This document shows, in pieces, positions 38,933 to 47,524 of a stretch of DNA of 64,000 nt. The notes under the pieces were generated by a model. The model did not search any database, had not been told where the DNA came from, and saw only the letters and a list, made by a program, of their open reading frames with translations. Position 1 is the stretch's first letter, and every line of letters begins with the position of its first letter. Source of the DNA: a virus; the IMG/VR virus record IMGVR_UViG_3300025012_000045, positions 36,075-100,074 of that record, one strand, 5' to 3'. Position numbers and translations under genes: made by a program.

Positions 38933-39175
38933 ATGGAAGAAAAAAAATGGTTTATATCAAAAGATAGTGAAACACGATGGGTTAAAGTTTTTATAAACAA
39001 AAATATTAAATGGGATCATTGTGGTACGCATTTAGTTGTTTCTATGGATAGTGATTTAAATGAGGCACATAAATTAAATGATGTAAGGGTAGAATCGATA
39101 GATATTAAAAACTTTTTTAATACTAAAGAAGAATCACAAATGGAAATAATAAGGCGTGAAAGATTTGAAAAATAA
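38933..39175 (+). CDS. Hypothetical protein
   Basis: 80 residues from ATG 38933 (AATTATG). The frame is open upstream but overlaps the previous gene. EKKWFISKDSETRWVKVFIN is beta-rich. Unknown. Confidence 0.5.
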   Translation: MEEKKWFISKDSETRWVKVFINKNIKWDHCGTHLVVSMDSDLNEAHKLNDVRVESIDIKNFFNTKEESQMEIIRRERFEK

Positions 39176-39188
39176 TTTATATAATGAA

Positions 39189-40403
39189 ATGAAAAAATTT
39201 AAAACCATAGAAGAAGAATTGTCCAGAATGAAAGAATTATCTGGCATGAAGGAAGATCAAAAATTAATTGATAAATCTGGATTTGCAAGAATAAATAGAA
39301 TGTTATGGGGAGGAGTTTCATCAATTAATTCTGTTGGAATATTAACAGCAGAAAATCCTCAAGGGCAACAGTTATCTCCAGAAGAAAATAATAAAAGAAT
39401 GAAAGATTTAAAAACTGCTTTAGGGACTTATGGGTTTATTGATGTTAGAGGAAAATTTAGGACTAAAGAAGGTAATAATTTAATTGAAAATTCTCTTATT
39501 ATTCCTAATTTACCTAAAGAAACATTACTCTGGTTACAAAAAAAATTTGAACAAGAATCTGTTATTTATGGAGAAAGAAAAGATAAAAATACATTTTTAT
39601 TTGAATATATTAAAAACGGTAATATTGAAGATAAACAAGAAGTCATTTTATCAAAGATGGAAGGTAATGAAGAATATTATTCATATTTACCAAAAACCAG
39701 TAAAAAAGATGGAGAAAAAATAAAATATGAAAGAAGTTTCAGAATACCATTTTTTGATAAAGTTGGTTATAGAAATCCCACAGGTCAAGGAACGTGGGAA
39801 ATAATTGAATATTATGGATTCCTGGGTATAAATTTAGATAATTTACCGAAAGATAATAAGGAAATTAATTTATTGTTAAATGAAATTAAAAAAAATGAGA
39901 AAGAATTGTTGATAGAAGGATTAATTCCAAAATATTATTGGGTAAGAAGAGGCATAATAAATAATTATATTAAAACAATAAAAGACATTATAGAACAAAT
40001 TAATAATAGTTATTTTATTGATATTGAGAATTTACCAAAGGGTAATGAAAAAGTATTAAACATATTAAAGGAAATAAGAGAAAATAAAAAAGAGTTAATT
40101 ATAAATAATTCACTTTCTGATGATTATATTGTTAGAAAATATAGAATAAAAGAATTAAAAAATGAATTGAAAGATTTGATTAAAGAAAATAAAATAGTTA
40201 AATTAACAGAAGAACAGTTGGAAGAAATAACAAAAGATCAAGAAGTATATAATTATTTTTTAACATATGATAAACCATTTATATATTCAAGCCCAGAAGT
40301 TCATTATAAAGAATCACTAAATAAGAGTAAAGAATTGTTTAATCATATTCCAAAAAATTTTAAAAAATTTTGTTTTGAGGAGTATGAAAGACAAAAAAAT
40401 TAA
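39189..40403 (+). CDS. DUF3293-like protein with RMKEL peptide, long form 1
   Basis: 404 residues. Start ATG 39189 is chosen by alignment with the paralog at 45600. N-terminal peptide KFKTIEEELSRMKELSGM. The core GILTAENPQGQQLSPEENNK, then LGTYGFIDVRGKFRTKEG, ENSLIIPNL and KKFEQESVIYG resembles the DUF3293 pattern. The C-terminal half is helical with the ending KPFIYSSPEVHY. It is ~80% identical to 45600-46820. Function unknown. Confidence 0.6.
   Translation: MKKFKTIEEELSRMKELSGMKEDQKLIDKSGFARINRMLWGGVSSINSVGILTAENPQGQQLSPEENNKRMKDLKTALGTYGFIDVRGKFRTKEGNNLIENSLIIPNLPKETLLWLQKKFEQESVIYGERKDKNTFLFEYIKNGNIEDKQEVILSKMEGNEEYYSYLPKTSKKDGEKIKYERSFRIPFFDKVGYRNPTGQGTWEIIEYYGFLGINLDNLPKDNKEINLLLNEIKKNEKELLIEGLIPKYYWVRRGIINNYIKTIKDIIEQINNSYFIDIENLPKGNEKVLNILKEIRENKKELIINNSLSDDYIVRKYRIKELKNELKDLIKENKIVKLTEEQLEEITKDQEVYNYFLTYDKPFIYSSPEVHYKESLNKSKELFNHIPKNFKKFCFEEYERQKN
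39280..39830 (+). repeat. Duplicated DNA, copy 1 (with 45700-46250)
   Basis: This stretch and 45700-46250 are nearly identical at the nucleotide level, including silent sites, showing a recent duplication or gene conversion between the two long DUF3293-like genes. The outer parts of the genes have diverged more. Confidence 0.7.
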
Positions 40404-40415
40404 ATTATTATAAAA

Positions 40416-40673
40416 ATGAAAGAAACAATAGAACAAAAAAAATATAGAATACTAAGAGTAAAATATGAAGAATTTATGAAAAATTATAAAAATGAACATG
40501 AATTGTGTCCTAACTGTGGTGCCAAAGAACATAGTAGTACTTTAGTTGGTTATGTATTTAATCATGATGAACCAGAAAAATATAGAGATTTAAATAGATG
40601 TCAATGTTTGAAATGTGGAAATATACATACGACTCATGAAAGAATAAAAAAAATATTAAATAATATAAATTAA
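40416..40673 (+). CDS. Zinc-ribbon protein
   Basis: 85 residues. CPNCGAKEHSSTLVGYVFN and CQCLKCGNIHTTHER give two CxxC knuckles about 30 residues apart, with a helical N-terminus. Role unknown. Confidence 0.65.
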   Translation: MKETIEQKKYRILRVKYEEFMKNYKNEHELCPNCGAKEHSSTLVGYVFNHDEPEKYRDLNRCQCLKCGNIHTTHERIKKILNNIN

Positions 40674-40700
40674 AAAATAATAAGAATTTTTTTAAGTGTT

Positions 40701-40736
40701 TTTTCTTTTTCTAACTATTTATATAGAAAAAGAAAA
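40701..40736 (+). promoter_or_regulatory. Perfect palindrome with late motif in loop
   Basis: TTTTCTTTTTCT (40701-40712) pairs perfectly with AGAAAAAGAAAA (40725-40736) around a 12-nt loop AACTATTTATAT carrying TATTTATA (40716-40723). It lies directly before ATG 40739. Same loop, different stem, as at 37007. Confidence 0.65.
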
Positions 40737-40738
40737 TT

Positions 40739-41587
40739 ATGAAAAACACAAAAGAAAAACAACAATGGGAAGAATTAAAAAATATTATACAAGAGAAGAA
40801 AGAAAAGAAGCCAAAAGAAGATGGAATAAAACTTACTATTGGAAAAACAAAGAAAAACTCGATAAACAATCAAGAGAAAGATATTGGAGAAATAAAAAAA
40901 ACAGAAGAAATAACGAAAGATAGATTATACCAAATATATAAAATAGAAAAGAAACAATTGAAAGAGATTGCTAGTTTTTTTAAAGTACCAATTTATACTA
41001 TTAGAAATAGATTAATAAAATATGATATAATACCTAATAAAACCTATACCCATGTCAAGCCAAGAATTGGAGATAAATTTAATAGATGGAAAGTTATAGA
41101 GTATTGTGGTTATGAGGACGGTAATGAATATTGTTTATGTGAATGTGATTGTGGGACCATTAAAAAGGTAGAAATATGGACATTAAAGCATGGAATAACA
41201 AAAAGTTGTGGATGTTATCATGCTGAAATATTAAAAAAAATTAACTGGACGGGGTATAAAGAAATAAGTGGAAAATATTGGGGTTCACTACAATCATCTG
41301 GTAGGCGTAAACGTTTAGAATTTAATATTAATATAAAATATTGTTGGGGGTTATATATAAAACAAGATAGAAAATGTGCTTTAAGTGGATTACCCATAGA
41401 ATTTGAAACATTAAAAAGACGAAAAAAAGATAAATTTATTGCCTCATTAGATAGAATCGACAGTAAAAAAGGATATATTGTTGGTAATGTTCAATGGGTC
41501 GTTAAAGAAATAAATTATATGAAAAGAATATTAACCGATGAAAAGTTTATATTTTTTTGTAAAAAAATAGCTAAAAATAATAAATAA
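40739..41587 (+). CDS. HNH endonuclease with CDCG/SCGC zinc region
   Basis: 282 residues if started at 40739. Residues ~55-90 include a helix-turn-helix (QLKEIASFFKVPIYTIRNRL). A zinc-binding core (CLCECDCGTIKKVEIW, SCGCYH) and an HNH-type end (CALSGLPIEF, ASLDRIDSKKGYIVGNVQWV) follow. The first ~55 residues are low-complexity and overlap a conserved small ORF in another frame (40765-40923), so the true start or a frameshift fusion is uncertain. Confidence 0.7.
   Translation: MKNTKEKQQWEELKNIIQEKKEKKPKEDGIKLTIGKTKKNSINNQEKDIGEIKKTEEITKDRLYQIYKIEKKQLKEIASFFKVPIYTIRNRLIKYDIIPNKTYTHVKPRIGDKFNRWKVIEYCGYEDGNEYCLCECDCGTIKKVEIWTLKHGITKSCGCYHAEILKKINWTGYKEISGKYWGSLQSSGRRKRLEFNINIKYCWGLYIKQDRKCALSGLPIEFETLKRRKKDKFIASLDRIDSKKGYIVGNVQWVVKEINYMKRILTDEKFIFFCKKIAKNNK
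40765..40923 (+). CDS. MGRxxKY small basic protein overlapping the HNH frame
   Basis: 52 residues, MGRIKKYYTREERKEAKRRW, ending RERYWRNKKNRRNNER. A homolog lies in the same place inside the HNH gene at 55067 (MGRKRKYFTEEEQLTAKRER). K/R and Y/F exchanges show that this frame, rather than the overlapping one, is kept at the protein level. It may be a separate DNA-binding peptide or the first exon-like part of a frameshifted endonuclease. Confidence 0.5.
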   Translation: MGRIKKYYTREERKEAKRRWNKTYYWKNKEKLDKQSRERYWRNKKNRRNNER

Positions 41588-41605
41588 AATAAAAGTAAAA
41601 TAATT

Positions 41606-42475
41606 ATGAAAAAAAATGTTAAATTAATAATATTCTCAAAGAATAGAGCATTACAATTATTTACTCTATTATCATCACTTGATAAAAACAGTACAATATT
41701 TAAAGATATTTATATTCTTTATAAATTTACAAATGAAGAATATAAACAAGGATATGATAAACTTAAAACTCAAACTTATGAAAATATTGACAAAGATAAA
41801 TCAATATATTTTTATGAAGAAAATGAAGAAGGGTTTAAATCTAACCTAAATGAACTACTTCAATTAAATAGAGAAAAATATGATCATATTTGTTTTATGG
41901 TTGATGACCAGATAATGTACCAGAAACTTGAAAATGAAAATGAAATATTTGACTTAATAACAGATGATGTTTTTTGTTTTTCTTTAAGATTGGGACTAAA
42001 TATTAAATATAGACATTTAACTGATAAATATTTTAATTTACTTAATTATGAGGAATCAGATAATGGAAAATTTATAAAATGGAATTGGAGAGAACAGGGA
42101 CAACAATCAGATTTTGGATATTTTTTTTCTGTTGATTCGCATATTTTTAAATATAAAGATATTGAGAAATTAATTAAACCGTTAAATTATAATAATCCAA
42201 ATACTTTTGAAGCATCAATGCATTTACAATATAATTTTCCAAAGAATTATATGTGTAGTTATAATAATTCAAAAACAGTTAGTTTACCTATTAACAGAGT
42301 GAATGATGTATTTTTAAATAGATTTGGGGTAAAAGTCAATATAACAGAAAAAGAATTAAATGATAGATTTTTAAATGGGGAAATAATTGATTATGAAAAT
42401 ATGCAATATGAAAATATTAATGCATGCCACGTTGAAATCCCTGTTTTATTTAAAAAAGAATTTGAACATGCATAA
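41606..42475 (+). CDS. Glycosyltransferase-like protein (GT-A type)
   Basis: 289 residues. KLIIFSKNRALQLFTLLSSL is the N-terminal strand-helix of a GT-A enzyme. DHICFMVDDQIMY supplies the acidic motif. GQQSDFGYFFSVDSHIF is a later conserved region. Likely acts on a host-surface or particle glycan. Confidence 0.6.
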   Translation: MKKNVKLIIFSKNRALQLFTLLSSLDKNSTIFKDIYILYKFTNEEYKQGYDKLKTQTYENIDKDKSIYFYEENEEGFKSNLNELLQLNREKYDHICFMVDDQIMYQKLENENEIFDLITDDVFCFSLRLGLNIKYRHLTDKYFNLLNYEESDNGKFIKWNWREQGQQSDFGYFFSVDSHIFKYKDIEKLIKPLNYNNPNTFEASMHLQYNFPKNYMCSYNNSKTVSLPINRVNDVFLNRFGVKVNITEKELNDRFLNGEIIDYENMQYENINACHVEIPVLFKKEFEHA

Positions 42476-42734
42476 TAAAAAAGTTGAAAAATATTGGCAA
42501 GATAATAAAGAAAAAATTTTAACACATTGGTTATTATATAAAAAATATGGTGATAGGGGTTTTTATGTAACATCAGAAAATATTGCTGAAATTGTTGATT
42601 TAATAGCTAACGGAGAAATTCATTTCAATGACTCAAAACTTTTATTAGAAGAATTAGATAAAGAAAGATTAAGAATAGTAAAATTTCATTATGATTGTAT
42701 AGAAAAATTATATCCAAATTTATATAAAAAATAA
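42468..42734 (+). CDS. Hypothetical protein
   Basis: 88 residues from ATG 42468, overlapping the glycosyltransferase by 8 nt. Helical (KVEKYWQDNKEKILTHWLLY). Its stop is followed immediately by the GTG of the methyltransferase. Confidence 0.5.
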   Translation: MHNKKVEKYWQDNKEKILTHWLLYKKYGDRGFYVTSENIAEIVDLIANGEIHFNDSKLLLEELDKERLRIVKFHYDCIEKLYPNLYKK

Positions 42735-43400
42735 GTGAGTAAAGAATATTATTATACAGAAAAAAGTCAAATTGGTAATTTATCTGAAATATATTTAGAT
42801 TATTTTGGATATAAAACAAATGGTTATTTTGTTGAAGTGGGTGGATATGACGGAACCCAATACAGCAATACATATGGTTTGGCTAAAGTTTGGTGGCACG
42901 GACTTATTTTTGAACCGCAACCTTATATTTTTGATACTTGTGTTAAAAATTATAAAAATTATCCAAATATAAAAATAGAAAAATGTTGTATTGGAAGTTA
43001 TGATGGAAATATTGATTTATATATTGGTGGCCCCTTAACTACCACTAGTAAAGAAATGGTTGAGGTATATAAGACATTAGATTTTTCAAAGGGATTATTC
43101 ATTGGTGATATTTATCCTGTTAAATCTACAATTTATAAATTAGATAATATGTTAGAAAAATATAATTGGCCCATTAGTTTTGATGTCCTTGTTATTGATA
43201 CTGAAGGAACAGAATTAGAAGTTTTAACAGGGTTTTCAATAGATAAATGGTTGCCAAGATTAGTGATAATAGAAATGGATATAAAAAATAAAAATGAATT
43301 TATCAGAATAAAAAGTGAAAAAATAAATGAAATTATGAAAGAAAATAAATATAAAAAAATTCATGAAGATTCAATTAATAGTATATTTGTTTTAAATTAA
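42735..43400 (+). CDS. FkbM-family methyltransferase
   Basis: 221 residues with a GTG start abutting the previous stop. SAM motif I is GYFVEVGGYDGTQYSNTYGL, followed by LIFEPQPYIF, VLVIDTEGTELEVLTGF and LVIIEMD. FkbM enzymes O-methylate sugars or related metabolites. It fits the neighbouring glycosyltransferases. Confidence 0.8.
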   Translation: MSKEYYYTEKSQIGNLSEIYLDYFGYKTNGYFVEVGGYDGTQYSNTYGLAKVWWHGLIFEPQPYIFDTCVKNYKNYPNIKIEKCCIGSYDGNIDLYIGGPLTTTSKEMVEVYKTLDFSKGLFIGDIYPVKSTIYKLDNMLEKYNWPISFDVLVIDTEGTELEVLTGFSIDKWLPRLVIIEMDIKNKNEFIRIKSEKINEIMKENKYKKIHEDSINSIFVLN

Positions 43401-43422
43401 AAAATAGATTAATTTATTTAAG

Positions 43423-44280
43423 ATGAAAAGAACACCATTAAAAATTTGTGATTCAGCATTCGCACACACTTTTACAAGTAGTTGGGATAATAAATCAAAA
43501 TATATTGAATGGGTTAGAGATTTTGATAAAAATGCAGATAATGATTTAATATTTTTTACAGATCAAAATATATTTAATTTTTATAACTACCGATCAAAAA
43601 TTAAAATTGGGTGGCTTATTGAGCCTGTCAGCGTAAACCCCTATTCTTATTCTTTTGTTCGAGAAAATTATCAAAAAGAAGGATTCTTCGATTATATATT
43701 AACTTATGATAAAGAATTAATAGAATTAAATAAAAATATTAATAGTGATATTTTCCAGTTTTTTTCTCATGGCGGTTCTTGGATAGAAGAAGAAGATTTT
43801 AAAATTTATGATAAAAATAAAATGGTATCGATAATTGCAAGCGGTAAAAACCAGACTAAAGGGCACCGCCTTAGACATAGCAGTATCGAATATTATAAAC
43901 AAAAACTTGATGTGATGGGTCATGGATACAGAAGTATTGAAAGTAAAAAAGAAGGTTTATGTGATTATAGATATTCTGTTATTATTGAGAATATAAAACA
44001 AAATGATTATTTTACAGAAAAATTAATTGATTGTTTATCAACAGGAACAGTTTCCATATATTGGGGAACTGAAAATATTGGAAATTATTTTGATGAAAGG
44101 GGAATAATTAAATTTGACAATATATCTGAATTGGGGTATATATTAGATAATATTGTATCAGAAAAGGACTATTTATCAAGAATGGATGCAATTAAACATA
44201 ATCTGGAAGAGTGCAAGAAATATAGAATCGCAGAAGATTATATATTTGAAAACTTTTTAGTTAAAAATAATTTAATATGA
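43423..44280 (+). CDS. Family 10-type (fucosyltransferase-like) glycosyltransferase
   Basis: 285 residues. The C-terminal part has the GT10 donor-site pattern: YRYSVIIENIKQNDYFTEKLIDCL, STGTVSIYWGTENIGNYF, GIIKFDNI. WLIEPVSVNP occurs in the N-terminal half. GT10 enzymes transfer fucose or similar deoxy-sugars from GDP. Here the donor could be a phage-made sugar (see 58363 and 61049). Confidence 0.75.
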   Translation: MKRTPLKICDSAFAHTFTSSWDNKSKYIEWVRDFDKNADNDLIFFTDQNIFNFYNYRSKIKIGWLIEPVSVNPYSYSFVRENYQKEGFFDYILTYDKELIELNKNINSDIFQFFSHGGSWIEEEDFKIYDKNKMVSIIASGKNQTKGHRLRHSSIEYYKQKLDVMGHGYRSIESKKEGLCDYRYSVIIENIKQNDYFTEKLIDCLSTGTVSIYWGTENIGNYFDERGIIKFDNISELGYILDNIVSEKDYLSRMDAIKHNLEECKKYRIAEDYIFENFLVKNNLI

Positions 44281-44495
44281 AAAATAAATGTGAACATTGT
44301 AATAGAAATGCAGATTATAAGGTGAGTTCATTTCATTCTACTTATGATTGTTTATTTAAACCAAATCAAAAAGACAGATTACCAACACCCGGTAAGGTTG
44401 AAATGGTAATAGGTTATTGTTGTGGTCATTGTTTGCCAGGGCCAAAAGAACCATATAAAACAGATTATTGTTATGTTTTTGTTGAAAAATTGTAG
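44277..44495 (+). CDS. Small Cys-rich protein
   Basis: 72 residues. CEHCNRNADYKV, YDCLFK, GYCCGHCLPG. Zinc-binding likely. ATGA-coupled to the glycosyltransferase. Confidence 0.6.
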   Translation: MKNKCEHCNRNADYKVSSFHSTYDCLFKPNQKDRLPTPGKVEMVIGYCCGHCLPGPKEPYKTDYCYVFVEKL

Positions 44496-44501
44496 TACCT
44501 A

Positions 44502-44532
44502 TTGACTATTTAAATTATTTTGTTTATTTTTG
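44502..44532 (+). promoter_or_regulatory. Host-type (-33/-7) promoter, near-leaderless
   Basis: TTGAC at 44502, 20-nt spacer, TATTTTTG at 44525-44532. ATG 44539 lies only 6 nt after the -7 box, so the mRNA should be leaderless or nearly so. Confidence 0.7.
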
Positions 44533-44538
44533 TATTAT

Positions 44539-45294
44539 ATGAAAGAACATAAAAGTTTTGAAGAATATGTTACTAGATTTAGAGAATTGGCAGGTCTTAA
44601 ACCTGATGATAACCCAATTGATTTTTTACCAAAACAAATTCCTGCTGAAGAATATTTAACAGAAGATAAAATAAAAGAGTTAAATGAAAGTAGTTTAACT
44701 AGAATACGACAACATATATTAAATCACGATATTACAACAATAAGTGCATGGAGAGATAAAAATGAAAATTGTGTAGAATATAGAGAAGGTGCAGAGAGAA
44801 ATAAAATTTTTACAAGAGAAGAAAAAAATGAAAGGAATTTGGAATTAAGTTCTGCATTATTGAAAAAGAGATATGGTGTTACATATATTAGAGGAATATC
44901 ACAAGAAGGAAAACAGATAGTTCAGGAAAATAGTTATCTCGTTGTTAATTTAAATAATGATGAAAAATTTATTGATAATGTAAAGAAATTGGGGCAATAT
45001 TATTGTCAGGATTCTGTACTAATAAAAGAAAAAAATAATGAAAATGCATATTTAATTGGAACAAATAATTTTCATAGATTGGGACTTAATAAAAAACAAA
45101 TATTAGGTAAATTTCATCCAGGAATAGAAAATGAACTCATGTCAAAAATACATGGAAGGCCATTTTATTTTGGTGAGAATGTAGATAGAGAGGGGCCAAT
45201 ACAATTTGAAATATATGATGAATTTAGTATTGGTGCAAGACAAGCAGTTACAAAAACATCAGAAAAAATTTTAAATGAAATATTTAAAAAATGA
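44539..45294 (+). CDS. RMKEL-family protein, short form 1
   Basis: 251 residues. N-terminal peptide HKSFEEYVTRFRELAGL. The core reads SSLTRIRQHILNHDITTISA, ENSYLVVNLNNDEKFIDNV, LGQYYCQDSVLIKE, AYLIGTNN and IHGRPFYF. It is a paralog of 46838-47524 and a distant relative of the long DUF3293-like pair (shared RI...L..H.i..isa, ENS.lv.nl, Q.SVLI). Behind an early promoter. Unknown function. Confidence 0.6.
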   Translation: MKEHKSFEEYVTRFRELAGLKPDDNPIDFLPKQIPAEEYLTEDKIKELNESSLTRIRQHILNHDITTISAWRDKNENCVEYREGAERNKIFTREEKNERNLELSSALLKKRYGVTYIRGISQEGKQIVQENSYLVVNLNNDEKFIDNVKKLGQYYCQDSVLIKEKNNENAYLIGTNNFHRLGLNKKQILGKFHPGIENELMSKIHGRPFYFGENVDREGPIQFEIYDEFSIGARQAVTKTSEKILNEIFKK

Positions 45295-45590
45295 AGAAAT
45301 ATAAAAGTTTTGAAGAATATGTTATTGATACTTTAAAATTGATAATTCCAATAACTACTGGATTTAAATCAAGTCAAATATCATATGTGTTTGATGGTAA
45401 GGTTAATTATTTTACATATTATAAAAATACTAATAAATTATGGATTAATTACAGAGAAATATATTGTGGATTTGTAGATGATCTTGGAATTTTTAGTATA
45501 GAGATATTTAGAAAAATAATAAGAAATAAAATAAAGGAATATTTAAAATTAAATAACAAAGTAAAAGTTTTAAGAAACTCAAATTTTTAA
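45291..45590 (+). CDS. Hypothetical protein with related N-terminal peptide
   Basis: 99 residues, ATGA-coupled to the previous gene. The N-terminus KKYKSFEEYVIDTLKLI copies the peptide of its neighbour, but the body (VFDGKVNYFTYYKNTNKLW) is unrelated. It shows the peptide attached to a new domain. Confidence 0.55.
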   Translation: MKKYKSFEEYVIDTLKLIIPITTGFKSSQISYVFDGKVNYFTYYKNTNKLWINYREIYCGFVDDLGIFSIEIFRKIIRNKIKEYLKLNNKVKVLRNSNF

Positions 45591-45599
45591 TAAATAAAA

Positions 45600-46820
45600 A
45601 TGAATAAATTTAAAACATTAAATGAAGAAATAGACAGAATAAAAGAATTATCTGGAATTGAGAAAAAAGAATCAACTCAATTAATTGATGAATCTGGATT
45701 TGCCAGAATAAATAGAATGTTATGGGGGGGAGTCCCATCAATTAATTCTGTTGGAATATTAACAGCAGAAAATCCCCAAGGGCAACAGTTATCTCCAGAA
45801 GAAAATAATAAAAGAATGAAAGATTTAAAAACTACTTTGGGGACTTATGGGTTTATTGATGTTAAGGGAAAATTTAGGACTAAAGAAGGTAATAATTTAA
45901 TTGAAAATTCTCTTATTATTCCTAATTTACCCAAAGAAACATTATTCTGGTTACAAAAAAAATTTGAACAAGAATCTGTTATTTATGGGAAAAGAAAAGA
46001 TAAAAATACATTTTTATTTGAATATATTAAAAACGGTAATACTGAAGATAAACAAGAGGTTATTTTATCAAAGATGGAAGGTAATGAAGAATATTATTCG
46101 TATTTACCAAAAACCAGTAAAAAAGATGGAGAAAAAATAAAATATGAAAGAAGTTTCAGAATACCATTTTTTGATAAAATTGGTTATAGAAAATCCACTA
46201 ATCAAGGAACGTGGGAAATAACTGAACATTATGGATTTTTAGATATGAATTTAGAAGATTTACCAAAAGACAATAAAGAAATAAATTTATTATTAAATGA
46301 AATTAAAAAAAATGAGAAAGAATTATTGATAGAAGGATTAATTTCAAAATATTATTGGGTAAGGAGAGGTATAATAAATGAATCTATTAAGATAATAAAA
46401 GAAATTTTGGATCAACTTGAAAATGGATTTATTAATATTGATATTGATAATTTACCAAAAGGTAATGAGGAAGTATTAATATTATTAAAAAATATAAGAG
46501 AAAATAAAAAAAGATTGATTGTAAATGATTCATTATCCAATGATTATATTGGAAAAAAACATGAAATAAATGAATCAATCAGAAGATTAAAAGAACTTAT
46601 AAAAGAAAATAAGATATTTAAATTAACAGAAGAACAATTGGAAGAAATAACAAAAGACCAGGAAATATATAATTATTTTTTGATAAATGATAAACCGTTT
46701 ATCCATGCAACTGCCGAACAACATTATAATCAATCAAAAGAAAAAAGTTTGGAATTATTCAATCACATACCAAAAAATTTTAAACAATTTTGTTTTGAAG
46801 AATATGAACGTAATAAATAA
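45600..46820 (+). CDS. DUF3293-like protein with RMKEL peptide, long form 2
   Basis: 406 residues, close paralog of 39189-40403. Peptide NKFKTLNEEIDRIKELSGI. The DUF3293-like core is nearly identical, including TAENPQGQQLSPEENNK. The C-terminal helical half is more diverged and ends KPFIHATAEQHYNQS. Unknown function. Confidence 0.6.
   Translation: MNKFKTLNEEIDRIKELSGIEKKESTQLIDESGFARINRMLWGGVPSINSVGILTAENPQGQQLSPEENNKRMKDLKTTLGTYGFIDVKGKFRTKEGNNLIENSLIIPNLPKETLFWLQKKFEQESVIYGKRKDKNTFLFEYIKNGNTEDKQEVILSKMEGNEEYYSYLPKTSKKDGEKIKYERSFRIPFFDKIGYRKSTNQGTWEITEHYGFLDMNLEDLPKDNKEINLLLNEIKKNEKELLIEGLISKYYWVRRGIINESIKIIKEILDQLENGFINIDIDNLPKGNEEVLILLKNIRENKKRLIVNDSLSNDYIGKKHEINESIRRLKELIKENKIFKLTEEQLEEITKDQEIYNYFLINDKPFIHATAEQHYNQSKEKSLELFNHIPKNFKQFCFEEYERNK
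45700..46250 (+). repeat. Duplicated DNA, copy 2 (with 39280-39830)
   Basis: Nearly identical nucleotide sequence to 39280-39830. See that entry. Confidence 0.7.
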
Positions 46821-46837
46821 TATGAAATTTTAAAAAA

Positions 46838-47524
46838 ATGAATAAATACAAAACATTAAATGAAGAAATAAATAGAATAAGAGAATTATCTGGATTAGAT
46901 ACAACTATTGAAGAAAGTTCACTTAGCAGAATATTTGAACATTTATCAAAACACGATATTGCCATGATGACAGCATTTAGAAAAGAAAATATAGACTGTC
47001 TTGATGAAGAAAAAAATACAAAAGGAATTATTACAAAAGAAGATAATTTAGTAAGAAATAAAAAATTACAAGTATCATTATTATCTTTAGATTATAGTGT
47101 TACTGCAATAGATGGTTCTGTAATAAAAAATTTTGGTAAAGAAAATGAAAGGGAATTTAAAGAAAATAGTTTTTTAGTTGTTAATTTATATGATGATGAA
47201 AAATTTATTAATAACATAATAAAACTTGGACAATATTTTTGTCAGGACAATGTTTTAATAAAAGAAAAGGAAAAAGAAAATGCTTATTTAATTGGAACTA
47301 ACAATTCAAACGGTCCAGGATTAAATCAAAGATATGATTTGGGAAAATATAAACCAGGAATAGAATCACAATTTATGTCAAAAATAAAAGGAAGACCGTT
47401 TTATTTTGAACAATATGATAATTTTAATATTGGGGCCAAACTTATAATAACTAATGAATCTAAAGAGATTTTAGAAGAGATAGAAAAATATAATATTAAT
47501 GATATAAAATTAAAAAAATTATGA
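46838..47524 (+). CDS. RMKEL-family protein, short form 2
   Basis: 228 residues. Peptide NKYKTLNEEINRIRELSGL, then SSLSRIFEHLSKHDIAMMTA, ENSFLVVNLYDDEKFINNI, LGQYFCQDNVLIKE, AYLIGTNN, IKGRPFYFEQY. Paralog of 44539-45294 (about 50% identical by eye). ATGA-coupled to the next gene. Confidence 0.6.
   Translation: MNKYKTLNEEINRIRELSGLDTTIEESSLSRIFEHLSKHDIAMMTAFRKENIDCLDEEKNTKGIITKEDNLVRNKKLQVSLLSLDYSVTAIDGSVIKNFGKENEREFKENSFLVVNLYDDEKFINNIIKLGQYFCQDNVLIKEKEKENAYLIGTNNSNGPGLNQRYDLGKYKPGIESQFMSKIKGRPFYFEQYDNFNIGAKLIITNESKEILEEIEKYNINDIKLKKL

Noticed and set aside
39156-39188. GTG start for the long DUF3293-like protein
   Set aside because: It overlaps the previous gene, and alignment with the paralog at 45600 begins at ATG 39189.
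39484-39723. 79-codon frame inside the DUF3293-like gene, repeated at 45901
   Set aside because: It is conserved only because the two host genes are near-identical in DNA here. It is low-complexity and has no start context.
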